Assembly (NCBI RefSeq): GCF_000499845.2
Contig: NC_023751.2
Location: forward strand, 8,164,335 to 8,228,334
Direction of reading: 5' to 3'
Length of the DNA stretch: 64,000 nt
Source: Phaseolus vulgaris
Taxonomy: Eukaryota; Streptophyta; Magnoliopsida; Fabales; Fabaceae
The position numbers and the translations under genes are program-made. The notes under the pieces were generated by a model, which was not told the origin of the DNA, ran no database searches, and was given only the letters and a program-made list of their open reading frames with translations. Shown here in pieces: positions 38,799-51,899 of the stretch. The number at the start of each line of letters is the position of its first letter. Positions within the stretch are counted from its first letter, which is position 1.

Positions 38799-39279
38799 TG
38801 TACCTGTATGGATATTGGAGGCCAAGTAATCTTAATCCACGTCGATACTCTGTCCACTTCACTCTTAGTTGTCTTATTCTTCACGTATAATTTCCTCTTC
38901 GCGTGCCTCGGTCGGTCGGCGGGGTACTTGCGATTGCACTCCGACGCTCAAGTCAGCGATGGTGCTCAAGTGAGAATTCTCTGATATTATGAAAAACGTA
39001 CCTTTCCTCCTTTCCAAAGTCCCTTTAGTAGGTTGACTTGGGCCTTGGCCATGTGGACCAAGCAGCTGACGGTTAGAGACGTGCTTGGTGGTCTCTGGGT
39101 CGTGCTTGGTGGCTTCCTGAAATCCAGGGAGTATTCCAGAAAATTCAGGGAGTGTTCCAAAGAACGTGTTTGACTTATTCAGCGGGAATTATAACTGTCC
39201 ATTCCACGTGTAACCACGTTCTTTATTTAATTAAGTCATTTAATGCAAACCATCTGATCGTTCGGCACCGACCGGTACA
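38799..39279 (-). mobile_element. LTR-like fragment of a Tat-type retrotransposon
   Basis: On the minus strand it starts TGTACCGGTCGG, close to the TGTACCGA starts of the solo LTRs at 31200 and 44265, and carries TGACTTGAGCGTCGGAGT at 38938-38955. No target duplication was found, so the limits are uncertain and the copy may be truncated. Confidence 0.6.
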
Positions 39280-39850
39280 CTTGCCCTCCAGGCTCGAGGA
39301 TATGGATGGTCGAAGAGTCGTATGAGACGCGTGGGGGCTCCCGAGGTAGTGCTTGATAGCTGGCATCATTAAATGCGTGGCAGAGATGTGACGCATGGCA
39401 GAGATGTTGCTGGGGGATGTTGTCCCATCTTGATGGTTTTAACGGTAGGGATTTCGTGTCGATTCGCATGCCGAATGTGCTTAACCGTTGGATTGAACTT
39501 GATCTGACGGTGTTGGACGAGCGTTAGGGTTCTCTTCTCTCACTTCTCACCCTATAAATAGCGCTTCACTTTATCCTTTGAAGGTTTTCCAACTTTTTCT
39601 GCTCTCTGAATCTTGTGCCGTTTCCTTCGATTGCCGAGTGCCGAGTCTGTTGCCAGTGTCAATTTCTTCGTTTAAGGTTATCCTTCGAGGTAAAGGGCAG
39701 TTTATATACTCCCTCCTCCCTTCACCCTTCGAGGCGCCTTTTAAGGACAAAACCGTGACGGAGCACCGATCTCCAAAGCGGACAATACCTCAAATGCGAT
39801 GATTGACCCTAGCAATACTGTCCAACGACTTGAGGTCGGAACAGTACATA
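39280..39850 (+). other. GC-richer segment with a TATA box next to the LTR-like fragment
   Basis: The plus strand has CCTATAAATAGC at 39549-39560 after a pyrimidine-rich stretch, resembling a promoter. A purine-rich GGAGGGCAAG lies on the minus strand next to the LTR edge at 39279, as a polypurine tract would. It could be residual internal DNA of the same retrotransposon or a second LTR. The 74-codon frame at 39578-39802 matches no family I know. Confidence 0.4.
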
Positions 39851-40559
39851 TTGCCTAATACAACAAAACTAATGCAGAAAAAAACATATTCCCAGATAAA
39901 AAAAATACTCTCCCCTTCACTCATTCAAAATATGAGAATTCCATTTACACATGGTTACGTAATATAAATCAGTTAGATGTCGTTGTTATCATAAACATTA
40001 TGTTCTCAGTTTTACTTGTCCCAGAATTGTCCACGACAGGTATCTTAGATTTAGAGCACTTCAGAAAATGAACTCATTGTAAATATGCTTAATTCATAAG
40101 AACTCCATTGGACTTTTTTTGCATAGGCACATTATCTGTCAGAAAACAAAGCTTACATATGATTTAATCTCTTTGTAACACTGCTACCAAAAGCTCATCC
40201 AAATTTGTGCTAACTCCTACAAACGAAAAACTAACAGATTAGGACAAAAGTTAATATTGTCAAAAAAATCAGCATTTGAAAAGACACCTTCCTAAATTTT
40301 TGTTTTTGAGTCACTACTTTTTTATGCCTTTCAAGCAAGTAAGTAAAAGGATGAAGACACCACTCATAATAAGGAGAACCTACTCAATCTAATTTAATCT
40401 GTTATTCATCATCAAACTTTTAATTAGATAGTATTATTCTTTTGTCTCATACTATACTTATCCACGAGTAGTCCCATACAAAATTTCCCATTTTATTTAG
40501 CCTCAAAGTACTAAACTGTATAAAATGTGCTATAAGGGTAATTTATGTTAAACAGTAAC
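39851..40559. other. Intergenic sequence, no gene seen
   Basis: No exon-like frame, RNA gene or repeat end was recognised. Confidence 0.45.
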
Positions 40560-40840
40560 TTCACTAAACCATTTATAATATTGATTCCAGATTGCCCATG
40601 AAATGCTATAGCCAAAAAAACAAGTGGCTAACAGTTTTCACCTCGTTGCCACAGAAAACACATAACAATTAAGTTGGGTAGATCTAAACCTCTTGTGTGT
40701 AAATTATCATTTTGTTGTAACTCTATTTTGTAATACTTTCCAAACAAACAAATCAAATGAGACTAAACGATGAGAAATTAGGGAAAGAGAAAAAAGTGAG
40801 TCGTGAAAATGTGATGAGCAACTTTCCTTACCTCTCTTGC
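40560..40840 (-). pseudogene. LINE zf-RVT-region remnant
   Basis: On the minus strand, three pieces in shifted frames read FDLFVWKVLQNRVTTK, NLHTRGLDLPNLIV and CVFCGNEVKTVSHLFFWL. Order and spacing match the zinc-binding region at the end of plant L1-type reverse transcriptases (WKxLxxRxPTxxNLxxRG...CxxCxxxxETxxHLFxxC). Frameshifts and stops show decay. Confidence 0.65.
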
Positions 40841-41324
40841 ATAGAATTGCTGTTTTCAACCATTTTGGCTTAATCTGTAATTTGGTGGTTTCTTCATATA
40901 ATTTAATGCATGATGGTTGATCCTGTTTCCAATTATGAGCATAGTACATTCTGCATCACTTTCTAACACAATAAGACACTCAATTATCATATATTTGAAA
41001 TTGCAAATTTTGTTCGGCCAAACCTATGTGTTGGCAAACAACAGCTAGCCAACTCACATGGCATATTTTGAAAACAGACAAATTAATACATGCATGTAAC
41101 AAACCAAATATCCTCCAAACTTGCAAGATACTCCATGTTTTCACCATATTAACAATATATATTAAGAAATAATTTAAATTTAATTTATTTTTATAAAACT
41201 AATTTATAAGATGAAAATTATTTTATTTATATATTATAAATTTGTTTTATTTATATAAAATAATTTTATATTTTTTGAATTGAACAATTTACTAATACGT
41301 GTTATGTTAGGTAGATGATCTCTT
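40841..41324. other. Intergenic sequence, no gene seen
   Basis: Nothing recognisable between two LINE fragments of opposite orientation. Confidence 0.4.
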
Positions 41325-41446
41325 TAGTTTTAGGCTCTTTCTTGTTATGTTAAAATAAGAGCCAAATTGTTTTGTAAGCTTTTTTTTATAAGGGTTGTGA
41401 CATTCCTCAAGTATTTCCCTTTAATTCAATTGTCTATTGCTGATAA
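41325..41446 (+). pseudogene. LINE 3' end (family B)
   Basis: Carries TATAAGGGTTGTGACATTCC, then TCAAGTATTTCC and ATTGCTGATAAAATAAAA. This matches the 3' ends at 48640-48705, 52364-52430 and 52485-52553. Almost no coding sequence remains. Confidence 0.7.
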
Positions 41447-42226
41447 AATAAAACATGTCATATGAATGTCATGTTCAATATGTGTGTCCGAATACACCAT
41501 TTAGCAGATTCGAATCTCTTAGATTATATATGATTATTTGTAATTCATCTATATAACCTGTTTTCTCTTCTTTTAATTCAGTATAATGTTTGGAAAATTT
41601 ATTTAACATACCCCTCATGTATGGGCTTGAAGCATGGTACCTGACAGGAATTCAGTATTTTACTAAAAGAATGAAAGTGACGAGAATAAAATTTATATCA
41701 ATCATCTACTTCAACAAAAGAATCTCTGTTTTTTTGAACATTTTCGAACTCTAAAATATTGTATACAAGTTTATCTGGTTCCAGATTACTTTAAGATAAA
41801 CATAGATGTCTCAAAATTATCCAAGAAAAAATATTCAAAAGCTTCAACTATTTGATGAAGACACACATAAATGGTTGAACCCATGCTACATGACAAGTTA
41901 CACATGATATTAAGTTCCTTTTCACCATGATGAGGACCACCATTTACCTGCAATTAAGTGAATCCACCCAATAAAGAGCTCGTGAATCCATTGCTTTTGA
42001 TATGGTCCCATAATACCGTATATTATATATCATGATTGCGGTAATCATCACATAAAAAACGTTAATTGTGACATGCCTAATCCCTGTATATTCCACAGAG
42101 AAAGTGGTAGATTTCAAACCTTTTTCGGCCTAACCGCTTGTGCTTTGTATATGTCAGATCAATTTCCCACCCATAATTCAACACCCTTTCACCAGAAGTC
42201 CACTCCCAATAACTACCAGAGCCATG
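41447..42226. other. Intergenic sequence and possible promoter of the small gene
   Basis: No frame matches a known family. The last 100 bp are pyrimidine- and C-rich, as in plant core promoters. Confidence 0.4.
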
Positions 42227-42233
42227 TATAAAA
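42227..42233 (+). promoter_or_regulatory. TATA box before a small open reading frame
   Basis: TATAAAA in the context CCATGTATAAAAGGGAG lies 78 bp upstream of the ATG at 42305, leaving room for a leader of about 45 nt that includes a purine-rich AAGAAAGAAGAAGG stretch. Confidence 0.55.
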
Positions 42234-42304
42234 GGGAGTGAACTTTGCTTAATTTCTATGTCTCTCTGTAAAGTTTTGTTCCAAGAAAGAAGAAGGCAAG
42301 AAAT

Positions 42305-42475
42305 ATGATAATGGTAGTGAGCATGATGAAGATATTGGGAGAATACACGGCGGTGCTCACAAGGGTCACAGAGCAACTTCTTCCACGACGTAGCAGACGA
42401 CTTGGCGGTTTCCGGAACCTTTTTTCTTCCACAACCTCTTCTGCAGAATCAGCTTCTTTCTTGGTTTACTTTTGA
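42305..42475 (+). CDS. Small protein of 56 aa, unknown
   Basis: The ATG at 42305 opens a 56-codon frame ending TGA at 42473-42475. It begins MIMVVSMMKILGEYTAVLTR and continues with a basic stretch LLPRRSRRLGGFRN, then a Ser/Thr-rich end ASFLVYF. Support comes from a TATA box at a normal distance, a purine-rich leader and a local rise in G+C compared with the AT-rich flanks. The methionine-rich start is weakly hydrophobic but not a clear signal peptide, and there are no cysteines. I do not recognise the family. It could be one exon of a longer gene or a chance frame. Confidence 0.45.
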   Translation: MIMVVSMMKILGEYTAVLTRVTEQLLPRRSRRLGGFRNLFSSTTSSAESASFLVYF

Positions 42476-44164
42476 TAACTAAATGTAACTATTAAGAATG
42501 TTTAAAAATTGGATTGATTTTTCTGTTTTACATCAATGTTATTACTTTCATGCACCAACTCCTCTCTTTCCTCACTATCTTCTACAAACTCCAAAATGCT
42601 TCAGAAAAGCTCTTACCATTTGCAGAAATTCTTCTTCTTGCTCATCTATGCCAAAATCTCTTCTCTCCTCTTCTGCAAGCAATGCCACCATCTTTTGCAA
42701 CCTACACTCTATAACATTTTACATCTAGAACTATAGCAATGTCTGTATTTGTGTAGTAAAAATTATTGCTTTGGAGAGCAATTTTGTGAATCGTTAACAT
42801 ATATAGTGACTTTTTTTTTTCAATTTTTAGACAATATTTTAAAATCATTCTCTAAAGTGAATAAACAATGGTGAATAAATAATCTACAAATCTAAAATAA
42901 ATACATATAGCATTTAATTTTTTTAAGATAACCAGATAAAGAAGTTAGAATTGTAAAAATTATATATTTAAATAAATAAAAGTATAATTAATAAATATTT
43001 CTTTGATAAAATTATACTAATTAAAAAAATCCATGAAGTAAGTTTAATAATAAAAATATTTAAAATTATTAATTACAACTAATAAAAAATAGGAGACAGT
43101 ATAATGACAACAATATTTAACTAATTATATAATCATATTCATTAATTTCTAATCTATATTCATTACTATGATTATTTTAAAAAATAAAAAATATTAATAA
43201 ATTTTGGTAATTTCATTTTCCAATTAAATATATAATTATATTTGTTATTTATAATGTATTTTAAAATATAATTATAATTTTTTTTATATTCCTTTTAAGA
43301 ACATAGAAATTTAAAGAATTTTTTTTATATAAAACTTTTTAAAAATCTGACCTCGTGATTAGGCTGTTATGATTTTAAATTAAAAGAATTGTGCTTTAAT
43401 TATAAATCATACTTTTTAGTTTAGTAATAAGTACTTCATCTAGTTATTGATGTTAAAGTCAAACTCATGAATTTGTACTATCTAATTAATGTTAATTAAA
43501 TAATTAAAAAATAAATAAAAACACGAAAAAAACAAAAAAAACACTACAAATTTAACAGATATGAGGAATAATTTTTGCTTATCGATGAGCTCATCATCAT
43601 GTTAAGAGACAACTTCCCATCAGTGTACCTAATAATAACTTTTACAACTTGGCATTAGTGAAATTAATTTAATAATAAATGAAACAGGAATTTAAGGATA
43701 AACTTGAATTTTATATCAGGCATAAAGAAACTATTTTATATTATTATTTTTTTCTTTCATCATCTGGTAGAGGAACTTAATTTGACCCTAGCTATCCAAT
43801 GAAGCCATGTGAAATGTTTCAGTATACATATCATGAAATTAATTCCATAAATAATGAAAATTGAATTTATTGGTTTTTCTCAATCATTGTATTGGTTGTG
43901 AAGATGAGAATTTTGATGGGTCTTAATTATCCAGTTCTTTATGGAGTGCCCTTTACCATATATCATTGCAATTATTCTCCCTTTTACAGTTCATATTTCT
44001 TTTCACAATCATTATCTTTTCACCCTTCATTCATCATTAGGATGTAGAAGTTCCAAGGAAATCAAGGATAAAGAGAGCCACACAACAATTTTGTTTGTTC
44101 AATATTCTCAATTTAATGTTATAATCGGGGAAAGCGAAAATCCTCAGATTTTTTTTTAAGGGAA
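42476..44164. other. Intergenic sequence, possibly 3' UTR then AT-rich DNA
   Basis: The first 250 bp may be the 3' UTR of the small gene. The rest is AT-rich and shows no gene; frames at 42498-42736 and 43941-44159 lack any family resemblance. Confidence 0.4.
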
Positions 44165-46135
44165 TGTAACTATCTAGATATATGGCTTGTTATCACTAAT
44201 CATTCAATAAAATCAGTAAAGGAAATAATTACAATATTTATTTGTAAAACTTTAAATTATTTAATGTACCGAACAGTTAATGTCACATATCGATCTTCGA
44301 GTTAATCGAGACCAACATGTCCGTGTAGGTCAATCGACACACCCAATTTATTAACGTTTAAATCAAGATCAGTAAAGGCAAACCACTATTAAGAACTAGG
44401 TAATATGTTCCTAAGCGGGATTCACTTCACTAATTTGGCCCAATAAGATAAGCTCATTAAAATAATATAAATAGTGTATATCCAAGAACAAGGTACGTCA
44501 TAATCATTGTACACTTCCGAGTGCCGAATACCCCTTTTGTTGACTTGAGCGTCGGAGTACCTTATCTAGATACCCCATTCAGCATTCACCCAAGATAAAG
44601 CAACCAAGACTTGAAGGAGTAGCACTACGGCGAGAAGGAGCATACTGAGGTTCTAGAAGACTGTCCGATAGGAAGGAAGGAGACGAGGTCAATCAATAGT
44701 TCTCTAGATCTCATCTCCCTAGCATGAACATTTAAGAAAAAATATAAAGTTTAATGATTATATAATATTAATTAAGATGCAAAAGATTTTTTTTATCCGC
44801 AAGAAAAAAAAATATAAATCATTTTAGGAGTAGTCTAACCTTTTTATTTCTTTTGAAAGAAAGATTTTAAAAGGTTACCAAAAACTACCAACTCAAAATC
44901 AACATGAGCAACTAAAATAAAACACCAAAATCCAACTTACTCAAACTATCAAAGGCTCTTGATCATAAACAAATAAGTCAGCGAATTAAGATATCAGTAA
45001 AAAAAAAAAAAAAACAAACAGAAACACATTTAGTTATAATTTAGGATCAAACTTTTAATTAGACCAAAGAAAAAATTTAAGAATGATGAATCACTTAACC
45101 ACTCAATTTAGAATTCAGAAAATAATAAAATAACCAACTGCTATTTATATAAATATCTCTCTCATTGTGTGTGAACTTTGATGATAAAAATTCCTAAACT
45201 CTCCTCACTATCACAACATTTTTTTATACTTCTTTATTGAACTCTTCATATAAAATCTTGAGAAGAAAAGTGTTGATACATCTTCCTTCGCCTCTAACCC
45301 AATTGTTCTTACATTAATGCTTTGTTTGAATTAGGGAGTGCGAAGGAGAGAGTGGATTTGAGATGATTTAGAGGAAAAGTGTAAAGAAAGTTAGGATGTT
45401 TGGATTAAGGTAAATAAAGTAGAAAGTGTGGAGAAAATTTATAAAATTTTGTAAATGACGTGATGAGTTAATTGAAATTATATATTTTTTAATTGATAAA
45501 AATGTAAGTTTACAAATTTATCCTTATATTTAAAAATGGTTAAAAATTAATTTAATATATTTATTTTTAATTAAAATATTTATAATTATAAATATTTGAT
45601 AAAAAATTATTTTTATATTAAATAACATTATTTTTTTTATCTTTATTTTTTTTAATTAATATAATTATTATATAAATTTATTTTTTAATTATTAAAAAAT
45701 ATGTTTATTTTACTATTATTTATATTTATAATTTATTATATATAATATGATTAATTATGTTTTTTATAATAATTATTTTTTATAATGTTTATATTTTTTA
45801 TATTTAAATTATAATTATATTTTAAATAAAAAATAAATTAAATTAAATTTAAAATAAAAAGAATAAAAAAGTAAATTAAAATTAATTAATTAAATATATA
45901 TATATATACCACTTTGTTCCCAAAGTTGCGAAGAAAGTTTTGCATTGAAATGTTTTTGGAATTTATGTGTTTTTTTTGTCGTTATTAGGTTTCTGTGTTT
46001 TTCATTGCAAATAGTATTTCTACTTCTTTCTCTGCTAAGAAACAACCTAACTGATTTTCAATGGTTAGTTTACATTAATTTCGTACATTCAAATTGAATA
46101 AGCTTTAACCACATAGTAATTAGTAATTAAGAATA
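44165..46135. repeat. Local duplication, copy A (interrupted)
   Basis: Parts of this segment align in order with copy B at 48715-49500. Anchors are CAATAAAATCA near 44205, ATATAATATTAATTAAGAT near 44760, AAAATCTTGAGAAGAA with CTCTAACCCAATTG near 45253-45307, and AAGCTTTAACCACATA near 46101. Copy A carries extra DNA missing from B: a solo LTR (44265-44730), about 330 bp before 45110 and about 700 bp between 45325 and 46040. Confidence 0.6.
44265..44730 (+). mobile_element. Solo LTR, 466 bp, with TTTAA target duplication
   Basis: Begins TGTACCGAACAG and ends CTAGCATGAACA (TG...CA), flanked by TTTAA at 44260-44264 and 44731-44735. It has TATAAATAG at 44466-44474 and TTGACTTGAGCGTCGGAGT at 44540-44558, as in the solo LTR at 31200. 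Copy B of the local duplication lacks this insertion at the matching place, which confirms the limits. Confidence 0.9.
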
Positions 46136-46217
46136 AAAAAAAACATTCTAATAAGTTAGAGAGTTGTATACTATCAGTTAGTATGACCTCATATTAAAAA
46201 AAATTGTAACTTAACTA

Positions 46218-48705
46218 ACAGGACCCTCTTGCGCCATTCCTCTTTACAGTGGTAGCAGAAGGTTTGGCTGGTATAGTAAGGCAAGCGGAAAAGGCCAGAT
46301 TACTTTCTGGTCTAAAGATTGGGAGAAAGGAGGTTGTACTGAGTATTCTACAGTATGCAGATGACACTGTGTTTTTCTGTGAGGACTCTTACACCAACGT
46401 GTTGACACTGAAATCCATCCTCAGGGGGTATGAGCTCGCTTCAGGGCTGAAGATCAATTTTCACAAGTCAAAACTTACAGGTATCAATGTTCAAAGAAGT
46501 AATCTTGATTGCTACACAAAGACCTTAAACTGTATTCAGACGGGTTTCCCGTTCAAATATCTGGGCCTGGAAGTGGGAGGTAACCCGAGAAAGAAGAAGT
46601 TTTGGGAGCCTGTGATAAACAAACTTAAAGCAAGGCTCAACGTGTGGAAAGGAAGATTCTTATCTATGGCAGGGAGAATATGCCTTATTAAATCCGTGCT
46701 TACCTCTGTCCCGCTGTACTATTTGTCACTTTTCAGAGCACCGGTCACGGTTTGTAGAAGTATCACCAGAATCCAAAGGAGGTTTCTATGGGGGTGGGGG
46801 AAGGAGAAGGAGACGATATCATGGGTAAGCTTGAAAGAGTTATGTAAGTCAAAAGAGGAGGGTGGCCTGGGTTTGAGAGATGTGCATAACTTCAATCTTG
46901 CTTTGCTGGCTAAATGGAGATGGCGTCTTCTTGTGGAAGAAAAAGTAAGGTGGAAGGATCTGCTGGTCTCGAAGTATGGGTCGAGTCTTAATGCTTCACA
47001 GTCACCAGTGAAACTCCAATCCTAGTGGTGGAGAGACTTGTTCAAAGATTATGGGGAGGACAGAGGAGATGATTGGTTCAACAAAGAGATCGGGTGGAAG
47101 TTAGGATGTGGGGACAAAGTAAAGTTTTGGGAAGACATATGGATCGGGAACTCTAATCTCAAATCGTTGTACCCAAGACTTTTTTCTTTGTCCTTAAATC
47201 AGGGGCAAAAGGTGGAAAAGGCTGGTGTGTGGATTGGAACGGTATGACAGTGGTGTTTACGGTGGAGGCGTCCTAGATTTGTGTGGGAAGCTGAAATGGA
47301 AGTAGAAATGATGATTCACTTGTCGTCAATCAAGTTGAGTAGAGAACAAAAGGACGTCCAAGTGTGGGAAATGATGCAGGAAATGGGTTCTCTGTGAATT
47401 CTGCTTATGATTGCCTGACAAAACAGGGTAGAGGCCCACACTCAGAGGTATTCATAAACCTATGGAAGGCTAAAGCTTTCCCTAGTTTGGTGACTACAAC
47501 GTGGAGGATCCTGACGAACAGTGTACCAACAAGAGAATGTCTAAGTAGGAGAGGGGTGATGTTGAATAATGCCTTATGTGCTATGTGCCAGGTTAATGCT
47601 GAATCATGTCAACATCTTTTTTTGGAGTGTAAACACGCGATGAGTGTTTGGTTCATGTGCTTAAGATGGGTTGGTATTTTGTTTGTTCAACATAATGATG
47701 TAAAGACCCACTTTGAGAATTTCCACCTGTTTCAGATTAGTAATAAACAAAATATGGTTTGGAAAGGGATCTGGACAGCAGTTGTGAGATGCATATGGGA
47801 CCAAAGGAATACGGTGGTGTTCAAGCAAGGTGTTGGATGTGGAGGAAATTTTTCAAAAGGTAGAACTAAAATCCTGGTTATGGTTAAAGCACCAGTATTC
47901 TTCCTTCTCTTATTCCTTAGTGGATTGGATTTTGAATCCAATCCCCTGTATAAAAAGCATTAAGTAATTGGGGCTGGTAGGTTTTGTTTCAGCTGGGAAG
48001 GACGGGCTGTTAACCTCTGAGGGGCACTTTTTTAGTTATGAGAACTTGTTATTCTGTGCTGAAGAAAGCTCATATAGGTGGGGTTGGAAGGGTTGTGGGA
48101 TATGCTCTTAGATAAATGAATTATAGTCCATGGGAACTGAGTTAGTTGTGGAACAGGAGCAGAACGTAGGCTGTAGTGGTTGGGGTACCTAGAGGTATTT
48201 CTCGGTTATATGTAGAAGGTTGGTTTGGCCACAATGAGCAAAAGCTAGTGGCATAGGACTAGTAAGTGGAGATGTAGTATTCTGGTTTTGCTGATTGGGG
48301 CTGCTGGGGCTGCAGAGGTCATGTTATGGGAAGCAAAGACGCTGAGCCTAGGATTTGTAACAGGTGGGATGCTGTTTGACGTGAGGAATGGTGAGGTAAG
48401 CTATATAACAGCTGGGATCTTTTGGTGTTGACTGACGGGAGGAGCATCAACCATGAAGAATCAGAATTGGAGAAGACCAGTTCTGGAAAATCCTGCTGCT
48501 GGTGCATAATCAAGAGCAGGAATTTATCGGTTTGATGTTTTCACTGTCTTTGGAACAAATCTTATGTCTTTGGCTGAGTAATTGAAAGCTTCTCTATGCT
48601 TTTAGTTCTCTGGATTGTAATTGTGTATTTGAGATTTGTATAAGGGTTGGGACACCCCTCAAGTGTCCCGTTTTTATTCATTAATTCATTGCTGATAAAA
48701 AAAAA
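46218..48705 (+). mobile_element. 5'-truncated L1-type LINE with target duplication (family B)
   Basis: About 2.5 kb between ACTTAACTA at 46209-46217 and 48706-48714, ending in CTGATAAAAAAAAAA. The left junction starts inside the reverse transcriptase, the usual outcome of incomplete target-primed reverse transcription. Four bases (ACAG) lie between the left duplication and the first RT codon and may be untemplated. The 3' UTR has GTATAAGGGTTGGGACACCC followed by CTCAAGTG. Confidence 0.85.
46222..47963 (+). pseudogene. LINE ORF2 remnant: RT palm to zf-RVT
   Basis: The first block (to 47022) is open: DPLAPFLFTVVAE, the catalytic LQYADDTVFF (YADD intact), SGLKINFHKSKL, FKYLGLEVGG and RIQRRFLWGWGKEKETISWV. 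It is interrupted by TAG at 47023-47025, TGA at 47245-47247 and a frameshift before 47364. The last block carries WRILTNSVPTRECLSRRGV, then ALCAMCQVNAESCQHLFLEC and WDQRNTVVFK. RT uses a nicked target to copy LINE RNA. Few lesions and the intact YADD suggest a younger copy than those near 10775 and 32757. Endonuclease and the RT N-terminus are absent, so it is dead. Confidence 0.9.
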
Positions 48706-49104
48706 ACTTAACTATCTTATAAGATTTGTTAATTATTAACCGTTCAATAAAATCACTAATGTAAGAAAAATCATTACAATATCTGTTTATGATAATTAAA
48801 ATCGAATGAAAAAAATATAAACTTTAATAATTAAATAATATTAATTAAGAATTAGAAGAAAATAAAATAATTAACTATTATTTATACAAAAGCTCGTAAT
48901 GATAAAATATCTCAAACTCTCCCCACTATTACGACATCTTCCACATATCCTCTTTATTGAACTTTTCATGAAATCTTGAGAAGAAGAGCGGTGATCTACC
49001 TCCATCTCTAACCCAATTATTATTACAATAAGTAATTTTCGATGATTAATTTACAATAACTTCTTACATTACAAAATAAATGAGCTTTAACCACATAATA
49101 ATCA

Positions 49105-49455
49105 AATAGAAACCAATTTTTAGAGATTAAAATAATTAGTTGTAATAGTAACTAAATTAGAGATCATTTTAGAAACTAAAAAAAATTGATTTCTAAATTA
49201 GTTTCTATTATTGTTAAATAGTTTCTAAATTGGTATCTAATTAGCTACCAAAATTTTAACTACCAATTATTTAGATTCTAAATTTGGTAGAAAAACTTGG
49301 TTGCTAATTAGATATCAATTCAGAAATCATTTATAATAATAGAAACTAATTTAGAAACAAAAAAATTTATTTAGTCCTAGAATTGTATCTAATTTAGTCA
49401 TTATAGCAATTAATTATTTTTTGTTTTTAAAATTAATTTCTGTTTCATGATTTTC
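49105..49455. repeat. Palindromic MITE, copy 5
   Basis: Left arm: AACCAATTTTTAGAGATT, GTAACTAAATTAGAGATCAT, AATTGGTATCTAATTAGCTA. Right arm, inverted: TTGCTAATTAGATATCAATT, ATCTAATTTAGTCATTATAG. It ends TTTTCTTGTAGTG, the complement of a CACTACAAGAAAA terminus. Copy A of the local duplication lacks it, which marks it as an insertion. Confidence 0.8.
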
Positions 49456-50527
<1,072 letters not shown>

Positions 50528-50734
50528 CTAGTATGATTAAATTCATATTAATAGATATAAATTATTAATAATTATATACTAATAACATTAGAGTAAATAT
50601 AAATTAAAAAAAAACTAGTAGTAATATTTATTAATACCTATTTATATATTTATCAATATAACATGATGTTAAATATTAATATATACGTATAAATATTAAT
50701 ATATACGTATAAATATGAATATATATATATATGA

Positions 50735-50765
<31 letters not shown>

Positions 50766-51169
50766 GAAGTAATATATGAGTAATAAATTTTATTAAAATA
50801 GAGTAATTAAGTTATAACTAAGATGTATAACATTTCATTTATTTGCGAGTCAAAATAAAAAATATTAAAAAATTGATCTTTGTTTAATTAAAGTGTGCGT
50901 CAAATACTGTAAAAATACAATTATTGTTTTATATAAAATATATTATCCTATATGTTTCATTACTCTCTTTTTTTCTCTCAAGGGCGTCCTTCATTCGATG
51001 ATGTTTTAGCTTTGGAAGTAACTAATCCAGCTCCATAACTATTTAGGCGTGAATGATTTCTAATCCATAAACACTGATACAATTATTGGGATAAATTAAC
51101 TTTAGAAATTGAACTTTTTAAAGTAAAAACATTTACAAGATTTTTAAAATTTTTGCTTCATGTGTGTGA

Positions 51170-51171
<2 letters not shown>
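50528..51171. other. AT-rich sequence with a short ATATACGTATAAAT tandem repeat
   Basis: ATTAATATATACGTATAAAT occurs twice in tandem at about 50675-50714, followed by another AT run to 50760. The rest has no gene. Confidence 0.6.

Positions 51172-51203
<32 letters not shown>
51172..51203. repeat. (ATT)n microsatellite
   Basis: About ten uninterrupted ATT units. Confidence 0.95.
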
Positions 51204-51206
<3 letters not shown>

Positions 51207-51899
51207 TCGATTATTGCAATAAAAGCATAAAAATAAAACAGAAAATATGAAAGAGAAAAATAAAGAAATAAATATAATGAGTTTAAAAGTGTTTAGTTAA
51301 CCAAATTAAAGAAAAAATAAATAAGAATGTGACCTGACGAATAGTAAGATAACTAATAAGATATTAGATGAAGTTTACAACTTAGGGTTTATACTTATTT
51401 GATTATGTTTTTAAGTTGATATGAAATCAGTTAAGTGTGGTGTGGAAATCCTGAAAGAAGCTAAACACACTGTGCTCGCTGATTCACTGAATTTCATACA
51501 CATTAATTTTCTAGTTTACCGCTTCATCTTAATTAGTTGGTTCACATTTCCTTTTCAGTTCTCTTTTCACATTTAATGACATAAAATTACGAATATAAGA
51601 GGCCTCCCACTCAACAGATCAGTTAATGCTTGGGTTTTCTTCGATATATCTCTTTCGCATGGATTTGGGTAAGCAATTTTTCATGTATTTGTTTAGTTGT
51701 TGGATGTATCTTTTTAGGGTGTGACCTCTCTGGTGGGGTGATATAACTGTATTTGTTGAGTTTCTTTATTTTTGTCTGGGATTTTATCTTGATCTGTAGT
51801 ACAATGTTTGTTGGATGATGTATAATAAGATTGTTACTAGTGTAAATTTGGAAATGCGAGGGGTGGTGGTAGAGAATCTGGTGTGTGGTTTGTGTGGGA
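51204..51899. other. Spacer before LINE fragments, no gene seen
   Basis: No exon-like frame was recognised. Minus-strand frames near 51623-52110 are antisense to the LINE remnant. Confidence 0.45.

Noticed and set aside
42498..42736. Three overlapping plus-strand frames downstream of the small gene
   Set aside because: All three frames are open, as expected for Ser/Leu/Phe-rich low-complexity DNA; most likely UTR or spacer.
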